8,260 nt of DNA from Sulfuricella sp. (GCA_019911785.1 JAIOJM010000005.1:1-8260), one strand, 5' to 3'; shown: positions 1 through 7,627, counted from the first letter of the stretch. Notes: generated by a model not told the origin, from the letters alone. Translations and numbers: made by a program.

Positions 1-281
1 ACCGCCTCATCCATGACGCGGGAATGCTCGTTATCGTGGCAATACAGGCAGAGCAATTCCCAGTTGCTGCCATCCAGCGGATTGTTGTCGTGATTGTGAT
101 CTTTGTGGTGCACCGTCAATTCTTTCAGGCGCACCCCGGCAAACTCGCGGCCACACCGCCCGCAAATCCATGGAAACAGTTTGAGCGCCCGCTCGCGATA
201 AGTGGCCTCACGCTCGCTGCTGTGCCGGCGTGCTTCGGCGATAACGCGGTCGAGTCGGGCGTGATCGGGTTGTTTGGTCAT
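1..281 (-). CDS. yajD: YajD-family HNH nuclease, C-terminus cut by window edge
   Basis: Ninety-three codons read from ATG at 281 and run off the left edge, so the C-terminus is missing. The protein has a CxxC pair (C40, C43) in the context PWICGRC, then VHHKDHNHDNN (about 57-67), then ELLCLYCHDNEH (about 75-86) with a second CxxC (C78, C81). This is the zinc-bound HNH layout of E. coli YajD, which from memory shares the CGRC, LTVHH and GSNWELLCLYCHD blocks at the same spacing. HNH proteins cut DNA with a beta-beta-alpha-metal fold, but the physiological substrate of YajD is not established. The ATG overlaps the TGA of the upstream HD gene (ATGA at 278-281), so the two are probably translationally coupled; no strong ribosome binding site of its own is seen. 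Family assignment is firm; nuclease activity is inferred. Confidence 0.9.
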   Translation of the reverse strand, partial: MTKQPDHARLDRVIAEARRHSSEREATYRERALKLFPWICGRCGREFAGVRLKELTVHHKDHNHDNNPLDGSNWELLCLYCHDNEHSRVMDEA

Positions 282-823
282 GGCTTTTGGCTCGCTGACT
301 GGGCGTGCATCCGCTCAAACTCCCGCATGAATTCCCGCTTGGCCACATCCGGCGGCATCGGCAGTATCGTCTCCCCCATCGGCTCCACCCCGATCAGAGA
401 GGTCCATTCCTCAACGGAATACGGCATCAGGTCGCGCTTCTCGGTGGCCAGCGCGATCAGGTCGGCTTGCTTGACGATGGGATTGTGGTTCAGGTCGACC
501 CCGAAGCGCTCGCCGATGATGCGGCTGACGTTGTCCTCGATTTCCGAAAATCCGGGCAGCAGCACCTTGAGCGGTTTGACCATGTCCCCGAGGTAGGCTT
601 CGGCGGCATCGTGGAGCAAGGCGGCGAATCTCAGCGCTTCCGGCACCAGCGAGGCGACGATCAGGCTGTGCTGGGCAACCGAGTAGAAGGCGTTGGTCTG
701 GCCGTTGAAGCGGCACTGGTAGGCCAGGCCGTGCGCGATGTCCTCGATATCCACATCGTCGATGCGCGGCTCCAGCGGATAGAACCGGTTGCCCAGGTAG
801 GTCGAGACGTAAAGTTTGCTCAT
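278..823 (-). CDS. HD-domain phosphohydrolase (YfbR-like)
   Basis: A 181-residue protein with the metal-binding signature of HD phosphohydrolases: H52 in YSVAQHS, the H71-D72 doublet in LLHDAAEAYLGD, and a distal D121 in KQADLIALATEKRD. The opening block (STYLGNRFYPLEP, then DIEDIAHGLAYQCRFNG) is typical of a YfbR-like group found on chromosomes and in phages. YfbR itself is a 5'-deoxynucleotidase acting on dNMPs, so a soluble nucleotide-monophosphate hydrolase is the likely role, but substrate cannot be read from the sequence. The start at 823 is the first ATG giving the conserved N-terminus. Its ribosome binding site is weak (GGAT about 6 nt upstream). It overlaps the following HNH gene by 4 bp. 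A TATACT box at 865-870 (minus strand) could be a -10, without a convincing -35. Confidence 0.87.
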   Translation of the reverse strand: MSKLYVSTYLGNRFYPLEPRIDDVDIEDIAHGLAYQCRFNGQTNAFYSVAQHSLIVASLVPEALRFAALLHDAAEAYLGDMVKPLKVLLPGFSEIEDNVSRIIGERFGVDLNHNPIVKQADLIALATEKRDLMPYSVEEWTSLIGVEPMGETILPMPPDVAKREFMREFERMHAQSASQKP

Positions 824-973
824 TGGCGATCCATTTCTGCTTGCTTAATCACACATCGACTCTCAGTATAAACCGCCAAAGACCTCAAACGCGATGTAGC
901 GCTAGCTTGAACAGTGGAATCTGGAGTAAAGTGTTGCTGGGTTCCAGCCAATTAGACACGGCAACTGCGCGGC

Positions 974-998
974 GAAAAAATCACTCCAGCATTTTTTC
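974..998. repeat. A-tract/T-tract inverted repeat upstream of the HU promoter
   Basis: GAAAAAAT (974-981) and ATTTTTTC (991-998) form a perfect 8-bp inverted repeat around a 9-nt loop. The T-tract lies about 45-50 bp upstream of the predicted HU transcription start, where an UP element or intrinsically bent DNA would stimulate a sigma70 promoter. It could instead be a weak bidirectional terminator remnant. Its function is inferred from position and base composition only. Confidence 0.4.
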
Positions 999-1006
999 AA
1001 TGACGA

Positions 1007-1035
1007 TTGGCTTGATACCAAATTTCCCCTACAAT
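1007..1035 (+). promoter_or_regulatory. Sigma70-type promoter for the HU gene
   Basis: TTGGCT (1007-1012) is separated by 17 bp from TACAAT (1030-1035), a near-consensus -10. This predicts a start near 1042 and a leader of about 30 nt before the HU ATG at 1073. The gene has a GGGAG ribosome binding site 8 nt before the ATG. Confidence 0.65.
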
Positions 1036-1072
1036 GTATTTGCTTTAATCAACCACAACGGGAGCTGACAAC

Positions 1073-1366
1073 ATGAACAAAGCAGAACTGATTGATGCCG
1101 TAGCAAAATCCACCAAGCAAACCAAAGCCCAGACCGAAGAAACCTTGAACGCACTGATGGCCACTGTCCAGAATGCCATGGCCAAGGGCAACAATGTCCA
1201 GCTGATCGGCTTCGGCACCTTTGCCGTTGAAGAGCGCGCCGCACGCGTTGGCCGCAACCCTGCCACCGGCAAGGAACTGAAGATTCCCGCCAAGAAGGTC
1301 GCCAAATTCAAGGTTGGCAGCAAGCTGAAAGACGCTGTTGCCGGCGCCAAAGCCAAGAAGAAGTAA
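1073..1366 (+). CDS. hupB: DNA-binding protein HU (histone-like)
   Basis: HU is a dimeric nucleoid protein that bends and wraps DNA non-specifically. The protein begins MNKAELIDAVA, has GFGTFAVEERAARVGRNPATG (about 46-66) and continues into the arm and C-terminal helix. GRNPATGKEL is the conserved beta-arm with the DNA-intercalating proline (IHF/HU family). At 97 residues it is slightly longer than the usual 90, because of a basic, alanine/lysine-rich tail (AGAKAKKK) that probably adds DNA contacts. The length and the absence of IHF-specific features favour HU over IHF-alpha or IHF-beta. The start is supported by a GGGAG ribosome binding site and the canonical MNK N-terminus. It appears monocistronic, with its own promoter upstream and a strong terminator directly after. 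The symbol hupB is by similarity; HU-alpha and HU-beta are not always distinguishable outside enterics. Confidence 0.96.
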   Translation: MNKAELIDAVAKSTKQTKAQTEETLNALMATVQNAMAKGNNVQLIGFGTFAVEERAARVGRNPATGKELKIPAKKVAKFKVGSKLKDAVAGAKAKKK

Positions 1367-1382
1367 CAAAAGCAATTCATGG

Positions 1383-1412
1383 GGGCGGCCTCCTCGGCCG
1401 CCCTTGTTCTTT
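1383..1412 (+). terminator. Intrinsic terminator of the HU gene
   Basis: GGGCGGCC (1383-1390) pairs perfectly with GGCCGCCC (1396-1403) across a 5-nt loop, followed by TTGTTCTTT. The stem starts 16 nt after the HU stop codon. The all-GC 8-bp stem plus U-rich tail is a textbook Rho-independent terminator. It also argues against any longer N-terminus for the next gene, which would have to be translated through it. Confidence 0.88.
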
Positions 1413-1531
1413 CAGCGGCATCCCTCTTCGCAGGATCTCCGCAACCCGCGTTACCCGATCATGCCGCTTCAAAATGCAGCAATAAGCACACAATCCGGCC
1501 GTTTCGACTTCACGGCATCATTTTTCCCTCC

Positions 1532-2737
1532 ATGCATTTCGATGTCATCGTAATCGGCGCCGGTGCCGCCGGCATGATGTGTGCCGCACAGGCCGGACGC
1601 CGTGGCCGGCGCGTATTGATCATCGACCACTCCGCCAGACTCGGCGAGCGCATCCGCATTTCCGGCGGCGGGCGCTGCAATTTCACCAACCGCAACGTGG
1701 GCGCAGAGAACTATCTCTCGCAGAACCCCCATTTCTGCCGCTCGGCGCTCGCCCGCTTCTCGCAGCGCGACTTCATCGCGATGGTCGAACGGCGCCGCAT
1801 TTCGTACCACGAGCGGGAGCACGGCCAGCTTTTCTGCGACGAGTCGGCGCAAGACATCATCGCCATGCTCAAGGACGGCTGCGACGACGCCGGGGTGCAG
1901 TGGGCGATGCCGTGCCCGGTGCATCACATCGAACGCATCGAAAACCATGGGGAAGGCTTGCGCTTCGCGGTCGCCACCGGGCTCGGCACCTTCCGCTGCC
2001 AGTCGCTGGTGATCGCCACCGGCGGCCTCGCCGCCCCGCAAATCGGCGCCAGCCCCTTCGGCTACCGGATCGCGGAACAATTCGGCCTGCGCGTGGTACC
2101 ACCCAAGCCCGCGCTGGTGCCGCTGGCGCTCGCGCCGGAGACGCTGGGCCCGCTCAAGCCGCTCGCCGGTGCATCGCTCGATGCCGGCACCCACTGCGCC
2201 GGCGGCTCATTCCGCGAAAATGTGCTGATCACGCACCGCGGCCTTTCCGGGCCGGCCATCCTGCAGATTTCGAGCTACTGGCAGATGCAGGAATATGGCG
2301 GCGGCAGGAAACAGCCGGTTGAAATCGACCTGCTGCCCGACCTCGACGCGGCCGCCTGGCTGGCGGAGCATCGCCGCAGCAAGGCGTTGCTGTCCAATCT
2401 GCTGGCCGAACGGCTGCCGCGCCGCTTTGCGCAGGAATGGTGCGCGCTGTTCGGCTGGGCAAAGCCGGTGAACGAACTTTCCCGGCGCGAACTCGATGCC
2501 GCCGCGCAGGCCCTCAAGGGATGGGCACTGATGCCCTCCGGCACGCTCGGCTACGCCAAGGCCGAAGTCACGCTGGGCGGCGTCGACACCGACGGACTGT
2601 CGTCCAAAACCATGGAGGCCAGGCCGGCGCCGGGGCTCTATTTCATCGGCGAAGTGGTCGACGTCACCGGCTGGCTCGGCGGCTACAACTTCCAGTGGGC
2701 GTGGTCGTCGGGCTGGGTTGCGGGGCAGTTTGCGTGA
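1532..2737 (+). CDS. yhiN: YhiN/HI0933-family FAD-dependent oxidoreductase
   Basis: A 401-residue flavoprotein, the usual size for the family (about 400). The N-terminus MHFDVIVIGAGAAG carries the dinucleotide-binding GxGxxG at 9-14. SGGGRCNFTN (44-53) is the HI0933-family hallmark, IATGG is the second FAD-contact motif, and GEVVDVTGWLGGYNFQWAW (about 373-391) closes the FAD site. E. coli YhiN shares these blocks and YLSQNPHFC and FRENVLITHRGLSGPA nearly verbatim (from memory). The family is grouped with BaiN/RdsA-type enzymes; the physiological substrate is uncertain and no redox-active CxxC is apparent. ATG 1532 is chosen because MHFDVIVIGAG starts the Rossmann strand at the normal distance. 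The only earlier in-frame ATG (1379) would read through the HU terminator. No purine-rich ribosome binding site precedes 1532 (the sequence there is CCCTCC), so initiation is unusually weak. It ends 60 bp before the convergent merR. Confidence 0.93.
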   Translation: MHFDVIVIGAGAAGMMCAAQAGRRGRRVLIIDHSARLGERIRISGGGRCNFTNRNVGAENYLSQNPHFCRSALARFSQRDFIAMVERRRISYHEREHGQLFCDESAQDIIAMLKDGCDDAGVQWAMPCPVHHIERIENHGEGLRFAVATGLGTFRCQSLVIATGGLAAPQIGASPFGYRIAEQFGLRVVPPKPALVPLALAPETLGPLKPLAGASLDAGTHCAGGSFRENVLITHRGLSGPAILQISSYWQMQEYGGGRKQPVEIDLLPDLDAAAWLAEHRRSKALLSNLLAERLPRRFAQEWCALFGWAKPVNELSRRELDAAAQALKGWALMPSGTLGYAKAEVTLGGVDTDGLSSKTMEARPAPGLYFIGEVVDVTGWLGGYNFQWAWSSGWVAGQFA

Positions 2738-2797
2738 TTGCCGTTCTGGATACGCCTGTGCCGGCGCCGCAGTGCGAGTGGCGCGCGCGGCGAGGCG

Positions 2798-3196
2798 TCA
2801 AGTGTCCAGCAGCGAAGCGATCAACGGGCATGACACGCTGCCGCCCGCTTGGCATTCCTTGACCAGGCCGCTCAGGGCAGTCTCGATCCGCTGCAGGTCG
2901 GTCAACCGGGCGCGCACATCCGCCAGCTTGAGTTCGGCGATCTCCCGCGCCTCCGCGCAGCGCGCCCCATCCTCGAGCTTGAGCAGCAGGCCTATCTCCT
3001 CCAGCGTGAAACCCAGGCGCTGCGCCGACTTGATGAACCGCACCCGCGCCACCTCGGTCGCGCCGTAGCGGCGGATGCCGCCCAGCGGTTTCTCGGGCTC
3101 GGCGAGCAGCCCGCGCCGCTGGTAAAAGCGGATCGTCTCTACATTGACGCCCGACTGCCCGGCAAGCAGGCCGATGGTGAGGGCTTGATTCGCCAT
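2798..3196 (-). CDS. merR: Mercuric-resistance regulator MerR
   Basis: Hg(II)-responsive MerR activator/repressor. From the chosen start it is 132 residues: helix-turn-helix [26 protein letters not shown], then the wing (IRRYG), a long dimerisation helix and a C-terminal metal loop. All three Hg-ligand cysteines of Tn501 MerR are present (Tn501 C82, C117, C126; here C80, C115, C123). The loop between the last two is one residue shorter than I recall for Tn501 (7 versus 8 between). Flanking KSAQRLGF and SCPLIASL match mercury-type MerR rather than ZntR, CueR or PbrR. ATG 3196 has GGAG 6 nt upstream and gives a Tn501-like N-terminus. ATG 3211 (five residues longer) has a GAGG only 4 nt away and is the alternative. 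It is divergent from merTPA across a gap with two operators. Confidence 0.95.
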   Translation of the reverse strand: MANQALTIGLLAGQSGVNVETIRFYQRRGLLAEPEKPLGGIRRYGATEVARVRFIKSAQRLGFTLEEIGLLLKLEDGARCAEAREIAELKLADVRARLTDLQRIETALSGLVKECQAGGSVSCPLIASLLDT

Positions 3197-3219
3197 TTTT
3201 TGTCTCCGCATTAAACCTC

Positions 3220-3251
3220 TTGATTCCGTACCATGATACGGAAGCTACATT
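3220..3251 (+). promoter_or_regulatory. MerR-type operator/promoter, upstream copy (op1)
   Basis: TTGATT (3220-3225) is followed directly by the dyad CCGTAC-CATG-ATACGG (3226-3241) and then TACATT (3246-3251), an elongated 20-bp -35/-10 spacer typical of MerR-activated promoters. One half-site base is off palindrome (A for G). It matches op2 at 19 of 23 positions from CTTGA through CGG. It lies 24-55 bp upstream of the preferred merR start, so it may mainly serve merR autoregulation. Confidence 0.75.
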
Positions 3252-3277
3252 ATGCTGCAACCCATTCCGGCTGGCAT
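3249..3277 (-). promoter_or_regulatory. Candidate merR promoter
   Basis: On the minus strand, ATGCCA (3277-3272) lies 17 bp from CATAAT (3254-3249), matching 4/6 and 5/6 of the sigma70 consensus. It predicts a start near 3242, immediately next to the op1 dyad. MerR bound at op1 would therefore block merR transcription. This is inferred from sequence match and position only. Confidence 0.4.
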
Positions 3278-3286
3278 TAACGATCC

Positions 3287-3318
3287 TTGACTCCGTACCA
3301 AAGTACGGGGTGTAGCAT
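3287..3318 (+). promoter_or_regulatory. MerR operator/promoter of merTPA (op2)
   Basis: TTGACT (3287-3292) precedes the perfect 16-bp dyad CCGTAC-CAAA-GTACGG (3293-3308), the half-sites of the Tn501 mer operator. TAGCAT (3313-3318) is the -10, with a 20-bp spacer (Tn501 has 19, from memory). MerR twists this over-long spacer to activate on binding Hg(II). The predicted start, near 3325, leaves a leader of about 25 nt before merT. Confidence 0.85.
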
Positions 3319-3349
3319 CATCTTGTCGTTAACCGAAATGAGGCTATCC

Positions 3350-3694
3350 ATGTCCCAAAACAAACTCGACCGCTGGCCGCTGATCGGCGGGGCCGCCGCC
3401 GCAGTCGCGGCTTCCCTGTGTTGCATCGGCCCCCTGGTGCTGGTCATGCTGGGCATCGGCGGCGCCTGGGCGGCCAACCTCTCCCTGCTCGAACCCTATC
3501 GGCCGCTATTGCTGGGCGTCGCCGTTGTGTTCCTGGTGCTTGCCTGGCGCAAGATTTATGCAGCAAGCTGCGTGCCGGGCACCTTGTGTGCCTTGCCGCA
3601 AACCAACCGGGTGTACAAGGTCTTGTTCTGGCTGGTCGCCGCGCTGATCGGCCTCGCCCTGCTTTTCCCCTATTTCGCCTCACTTTTCTACTAA
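3350..3694 (+). CDS. merT: Mercuric ion transporter MerT
   Basis: Inner-membrane protein that takes Hg(II) from MerP into the cytoplasm. It has 114 residues, close to the usual 116. There are three hydrophobic segments (about 12-34, 51-67, 88-109). The first contains the essential vicinal pair C24-C25 in SLCCIGPLVL. The cytoplasmic loop after segment two carries the second cysteine pair C74 and C80 (ASCVPGTLCALPQ). LEPYRP and the FPY near the C-terminus match Tn501 MerT. ATG 3350 has GAGG 6 nt upstream. The in-frame TTG at 3287 is part of the promoter -35 and the ATG at 3338 is out of frame, so 3350 is the start. The TAA lies inside the AAGGAG ribosome binding site of merP, 10 bp before it, indicating one mRNA. 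Confidence 0.95.
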   Translation: MSQNKLDRWPLIGGAAAAVAASLCCIGPLVLVMLGIGGAWAANLSLLEPYRPLLLGVAVVFLVLAWRKIYAASCVPGTLCALPQTNRVYKVLFWLVAALIGLALLFPYFASLFY

Positions 3695-3704
3695 GGAGTC
3701 TCAC

Positions 3705-5413
<1,709 letters not shown>

Positions 5414-5459
5414 CCTCGGCAAGAACCACAGGATAAGGGCATGTTCAGGAGGTGCTTGG

Positions 5460-5522
5460 ATGGAAAAATCAGGCGTATTGCGGCGTGCATGCCCAGACTT
5501 TCCGCACTTTAAGCTAGAATAA
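5460..5522 (+). CDS. Possible 20-residue micro-ORF in the merA-mlaF gap
   Basis: ATG 5460 opens 20 codons ending in TAA at 5520-5522. It is preceded by a perfect AGGAGG (5447-5452) 7 nt upstream, the strongest ribosome binding site in the window. The product begins MEKSGVLRRAC and has no recognisable similarity. It may be a leader peptide or a chance match; an ORF this short carries little coding signal. A possible -10 (TAGAAT, 5515-5520) overlaps its end. Confidence 0.2.
   Translation: MEKSGVLRRACPDFPHFKLE
5515..5520 (+). promoter_or_regulatory. Possible -10 element for mlaF
   Basis: TAGAAT matches 5 of 6 positions of the sigma70 -10 and lies about 58 bp upstream of the mlaF start in a locally AT-rich stretch. 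No good -35 is seen 16-18 bp upstream, so this is a weak call. The alternative is that mlaF is transcribed from the mer operon. Confidence 0.3.
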
Positions 5523-5577
5523 ACAATTCATTTAACCGCGTTCGCTCATCGACGCGCTTCAAAAGGATTTGAAAGCT

Positions 5578-6387
5578 TTGGAGCAATCCCCGGAAAACCT
5601 GGTCGAGATCAGCGACCTCCATTTCGCCTATGGCAACAGAGCGATACTCAAAGGCATCAACCTCACCATTCCGCGCGGAAAAATCGTCGCCATTCTGGGG
5701 GTGAGCGGATGCGGCAAGTCCACCCTGCTTCGCCATGTCGGCGGGCAGCTCAGGCCGTCGCGCGGCAGCGTCAAGGTTGAAGGCCAGGTCATCCACGAAC
5801 TCGACAATGACGGCCTGTACGCCCTGCGCCGGGAAATGGGCATGATGTTCCAGGTGAGCGGGCTGTTCAGCGATCTGTCGGTTTTCGACAATATTGCGTT
5901 CCCGATGCGCGAACACACCGACCTCCCCGAGGAGATGATCCGCGATCTGGTGTTGATGAAACTCCACTCAGTCGGCCTGCGCGGCGCCCACGCCCTGATG
6001 CCGAGCGAGCTGTCGGGCGGCATGGAACGGCGTGTGGCTCTGGCTCGCGCAATCGCCCTGGACCCCACGCTGATCATCTACGACGAACCCTTCGCCGGCC
6101 TCGATCCGATTTCGCTCAACACCATCGCAAACCTGATCCGGCGCCTGAACGATGCGCTGGGCGTGACCTCGGTGGTGGTGACCTACGATGTATCGGAATC
6201 CCTGAAGGTCGTCGACTACGTCTACTTCATCCATGACGGCGTGGTGGTCGCCGAGGGTGCGGCTGCGGAACTGCTCGACTCCGAAAACCCGTTCGTCCAC
6301 CAGTTCGTCCATGCCGAACCGGACGGACCCGTCGGCTTCCAGTACCCCAGCCGGCCATACACGGAAGAGCTGGGGATCACCGGCTGA
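5578..6387 (+). CDS. mlaF: MlaF-type ABC ATPase, orphan, H-loop histidine replaced
   Basis: MlaF is the cytoplasmic ATPase of the Mla phospholipid transporter at the inner membrane. The start is TTG 5578: the protein then opens (M)EQSPENLV, matching MEQSxxNLV of E. coli MlaF, and has the same 269-residue length. AGGA (5564-5567) is 10 nt upstream. The in-frame TTG at 5569 is too close to it, and no ATG fits. Motifs: Walker A GVSGCGKS (41-48), Q-loop Q92, FDN and REHT blocks, signature LSGGM (145-149), Walker B LIIYDE (165-170), and the GPVxFxYP C-terminal extension. Position 203, the H-loop histidine in E. coli MlaF, is tyrosine here (VVVTYDV, codon TAC). ATP binding looks intact but hydrolysis may be impaired. 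No mlaE, D, C or B is adjacent, so partners must be elsewhere if it works in Mla. Another Mla-like ABC importer ATPase is the alternative. Confidence 0.88.
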   Translation: MEQSPENLVEISDLHFAYGNRAILKGINLTIPRGKIVAILGVSGCGKSTLLRHVGGQLRPSRGSVKVEGQVIHELDNDGLYALRREMGMMFQVSGLFSDLSVFDNIAFPMREHTDLPEEMIRDLVLMKLHSVGLRGAHALMPSELSGGMERRVALARAIALDPTLIIYDEPFAGLDPISLNTIANLIRRLNDALGVTSVVVTYDVSESLKVVDYVYFIHDGVVVAEGAAAELLDSENPFVHQFVHAEPDGPVGFQYPSRPYTEELGITG

Positions 6388-6420
6388 CACCGCGCCTTTC
6401 AGCCGGCATGCATTTCCTTA
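6380..6420 (+). terminator. Possible terminator overlapping the mlaF stop
   Basis: CCGGCTGA (6380-6387, including the stop codon) pairs perfectly with TCAGCCGG (6399-6406) across an 11-nt loop. The tail (CATGCATTTCCTTATTCC) is T-rich but interrupted. The stable GC stem directly at the gene end suggests a terminator, though the imperfect tail leaves this uncertain. Confidence 0.45.
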
Positions 6421-6447
6421 TTCCATTTTCACGCCAAAGGTAAATTT

Positions 6448-6505
6448 GTGGGAGCGACCTCCAGGTCGCGAATTCGGTGGTTCGCGACCTGGAGGTCGCT
6501 CCTAC
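6448..6505. repeat. REPIN-like pair of inverted REP palindromes
   Basis: Two 25-nt arms (6448-6472 and 6481-6505) are inverted copies matching at 24 of 25 positions; the one difference leaves a G-T wobble. They are separated by 8 nt. Each arm is a REP: a GTGG or GTAG head at its outer 5' end followed by the perfect palindrome GCGACCT-CC-AGGTCGC. Head GTRG plus palindrome, in head-out pairs, is the definition of a REPIN, a non-autonomous element mobilised by RAYT transposases. Its place between the convergent mlaF and fbaB is the usual location. As RNA it would fold into a long hairpin that could protect mRNA 3' ends. No RAYT gene lies in the window. Confidence 0.8.
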
Positions 6506-6531
6506 AGGGGCTTTGCTTCACTATTGAAGAA

Positions 6532-7581
6532 TTACGCAATACTCACGTCCTTCGCCAGATACACGTCCTGGATCGCGTTGAGCAGGATCACGCCATCCTG
6601 CATCGGCTTCTGGAAAGCCTTGCGCCCAGAAATCAGCCCCATGCCGCCGGCACGCTTGTTGATCACCGCGGTGCGCACCGCCTGGCCGAGGTCGTTCTCG
6701 CCCGAGGCGCCGCCGGAGTTGATCATGCCCGCCCGCCCCATGTAGCAGTTGGCCACCTGATAGCGCACCAGATCGATGGGGTGGTCGCTGGTCAGCTCGG
6801 AGTACACCTTGGGATGGGTCTTGCCGAACTTGATCGCGGTATAGCCGCCGTTGTTCTCGGCCTGCTTCTGCTTGATGATATCGGCCTCGATGGTGGCGGC
6901 GAGATGGTTGGCCTGGCCGGTCAGGTCGGCGCTGGTGTGGTAATCGACGCCGTCCTTCTTGAAGCCTGAATTGCGCAGGTAAGCCCACAGCACCGTCGCC
7001 ATCCCGAGTTCGTGCGCGTGGGCGAAGGCTTCGCTGATCTCGATGATCTGCCGCCGCGATTCGGGCGAGCCGTAATACACCGTCGCTCCCACCGCCACCG
7101 CCCCCATGTCGAAAGCCTGGTCGACGCTGGCGAACAGGGTCTGGTCGTGGATTTCCGGATAAGTCAGCATCTCGCTGTGGTTGATTTTGACGATGAACGG
7201 GATCTTGTGCGCATACCGCCGAGCCACCGAACCCAGCACGCCCAAGGTCGAAGCCACTGCGTTGCAGCCGCCCTCGATGGCCAGCTTGACGATGTTTTCC
7301 GGGTCGAAGTAGATCGGGTTGGGAGCGAAAGAAGCTCCACCCGAGTGCTCCACCCCCTGATCCACCGGCAGGATGGACATGTAGCCCGTCCCGGCCAGAC
7401 GGCCATGGCTGAACAAGGTTTGCAAAGCGCGCAGCACGCCAAGCTTCCTGTCCTTCTGCGCCACCACCCGGTCCACGTAGTCCGGCCCCGGCAGGTGCAG
7501 CATGTCCTTGGGAATTCCCTTGCACTGGTAGGCCAGCAAACTCTCCGCTTCGTTGCCCAGCAACTTGATGATATCGGTCAT
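6532..7581 (-). CDS. fbaB: Class I fructose-bisphosphate aldolase (FbaB/DhnA type)
   Basis: Cytosolic glycolytic/gluconeogenic aldolase interconverting fructose 1,6-bisphosphate with glyceraldehyde 3-phosphate and dihydroxyacetone phosphate through a Schiff base. It has 349 residues (350 in E. coli FbaB, recalled) and matches it along its length: [28 protein letters not shown] (61-79), [29 protein letters not shown] and a C-terminus ending in an SIA variant of TIA. The Schiff-base lysine is K237 in ADIIKQK. The start ATG 7581 gives the conserved MTDI N-terminus, with AAGGGA about 9 nt upstream. Metal-dependent class II FbaA is excluded by these motifs. It is transcribed toward mlaF and is divergent from lemA. 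Many betaproteobacteria use class II or both; which role this copy serves cannot be told here. Confidence 0.96.
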   Translation of the reverse strand: MTDIIKLLGNEAESLLAYQCKGIPKDMLHLPGPDYVDRVVAQKDRKLGVLRALQTLFSHGRLAGTGYMSILPVDQGVEHSGGASFAPNPIYFDPENIVKLAIEGGCNAVASTLGVLGSVARRYAHKIPFIVKINHSEMLTYPEIHDQTLFASVDQAFDMGAVAVGATVYYGSPESRRQIIEISEAFAHAHELGMATVLWAYLRNSGFKKDGVDYHTSADLTGQANHLAATIEADIIKQKQAENNGGYTAIKFGKTHPKVYSELTSDHPIDLVRYQVANCYMGRAGMINSGGASGENDLGQAVRTAVINKRAGGMGLISGRKAFQKPMQDGVILLNAIQDVYLAKDVSIA

Positions 7582-7627
7582 TTTCGTTTCCCTTGCTGAT
7601 CAAAGTGAATAAGGCGCATCGCTTTTA

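Noticed and set aside
823..1068. An 81-codon plus-strand frame upstream of HU
   Set aside because: It spans the A/T repeat and the HU promoter, resembles nothing known and has no ribosome binding site.
1379..1531. A 51-residue N-terminal extension of the YhiN-like protein starting at ATG 1379
   Set aside because: It would be translated through the HU terminator, has no ribosome binding site, and the conserved family N-terminus begins at 1532.
2738..2797. Terminator between convergent yhiN and merR
   Set aside because: The stretch is GC-rich with small self-complementary parts, but no clean stem with a T-run on either strand.
6516..6529. Small hairpin CTTCA-ctat-TGAAG after fbaB as its terminator
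   Set aside because: The 5-bp AT-rich stem has no U-run on the minus strand; it is too weak to call.
6521..7603. A 360-codon minus-strand frame overlapping fbaB
   Set aside because: It is the neighbouring frame of fbaB, gives a low-complexity Gly/Arg/Ala product and lacks family motifs.
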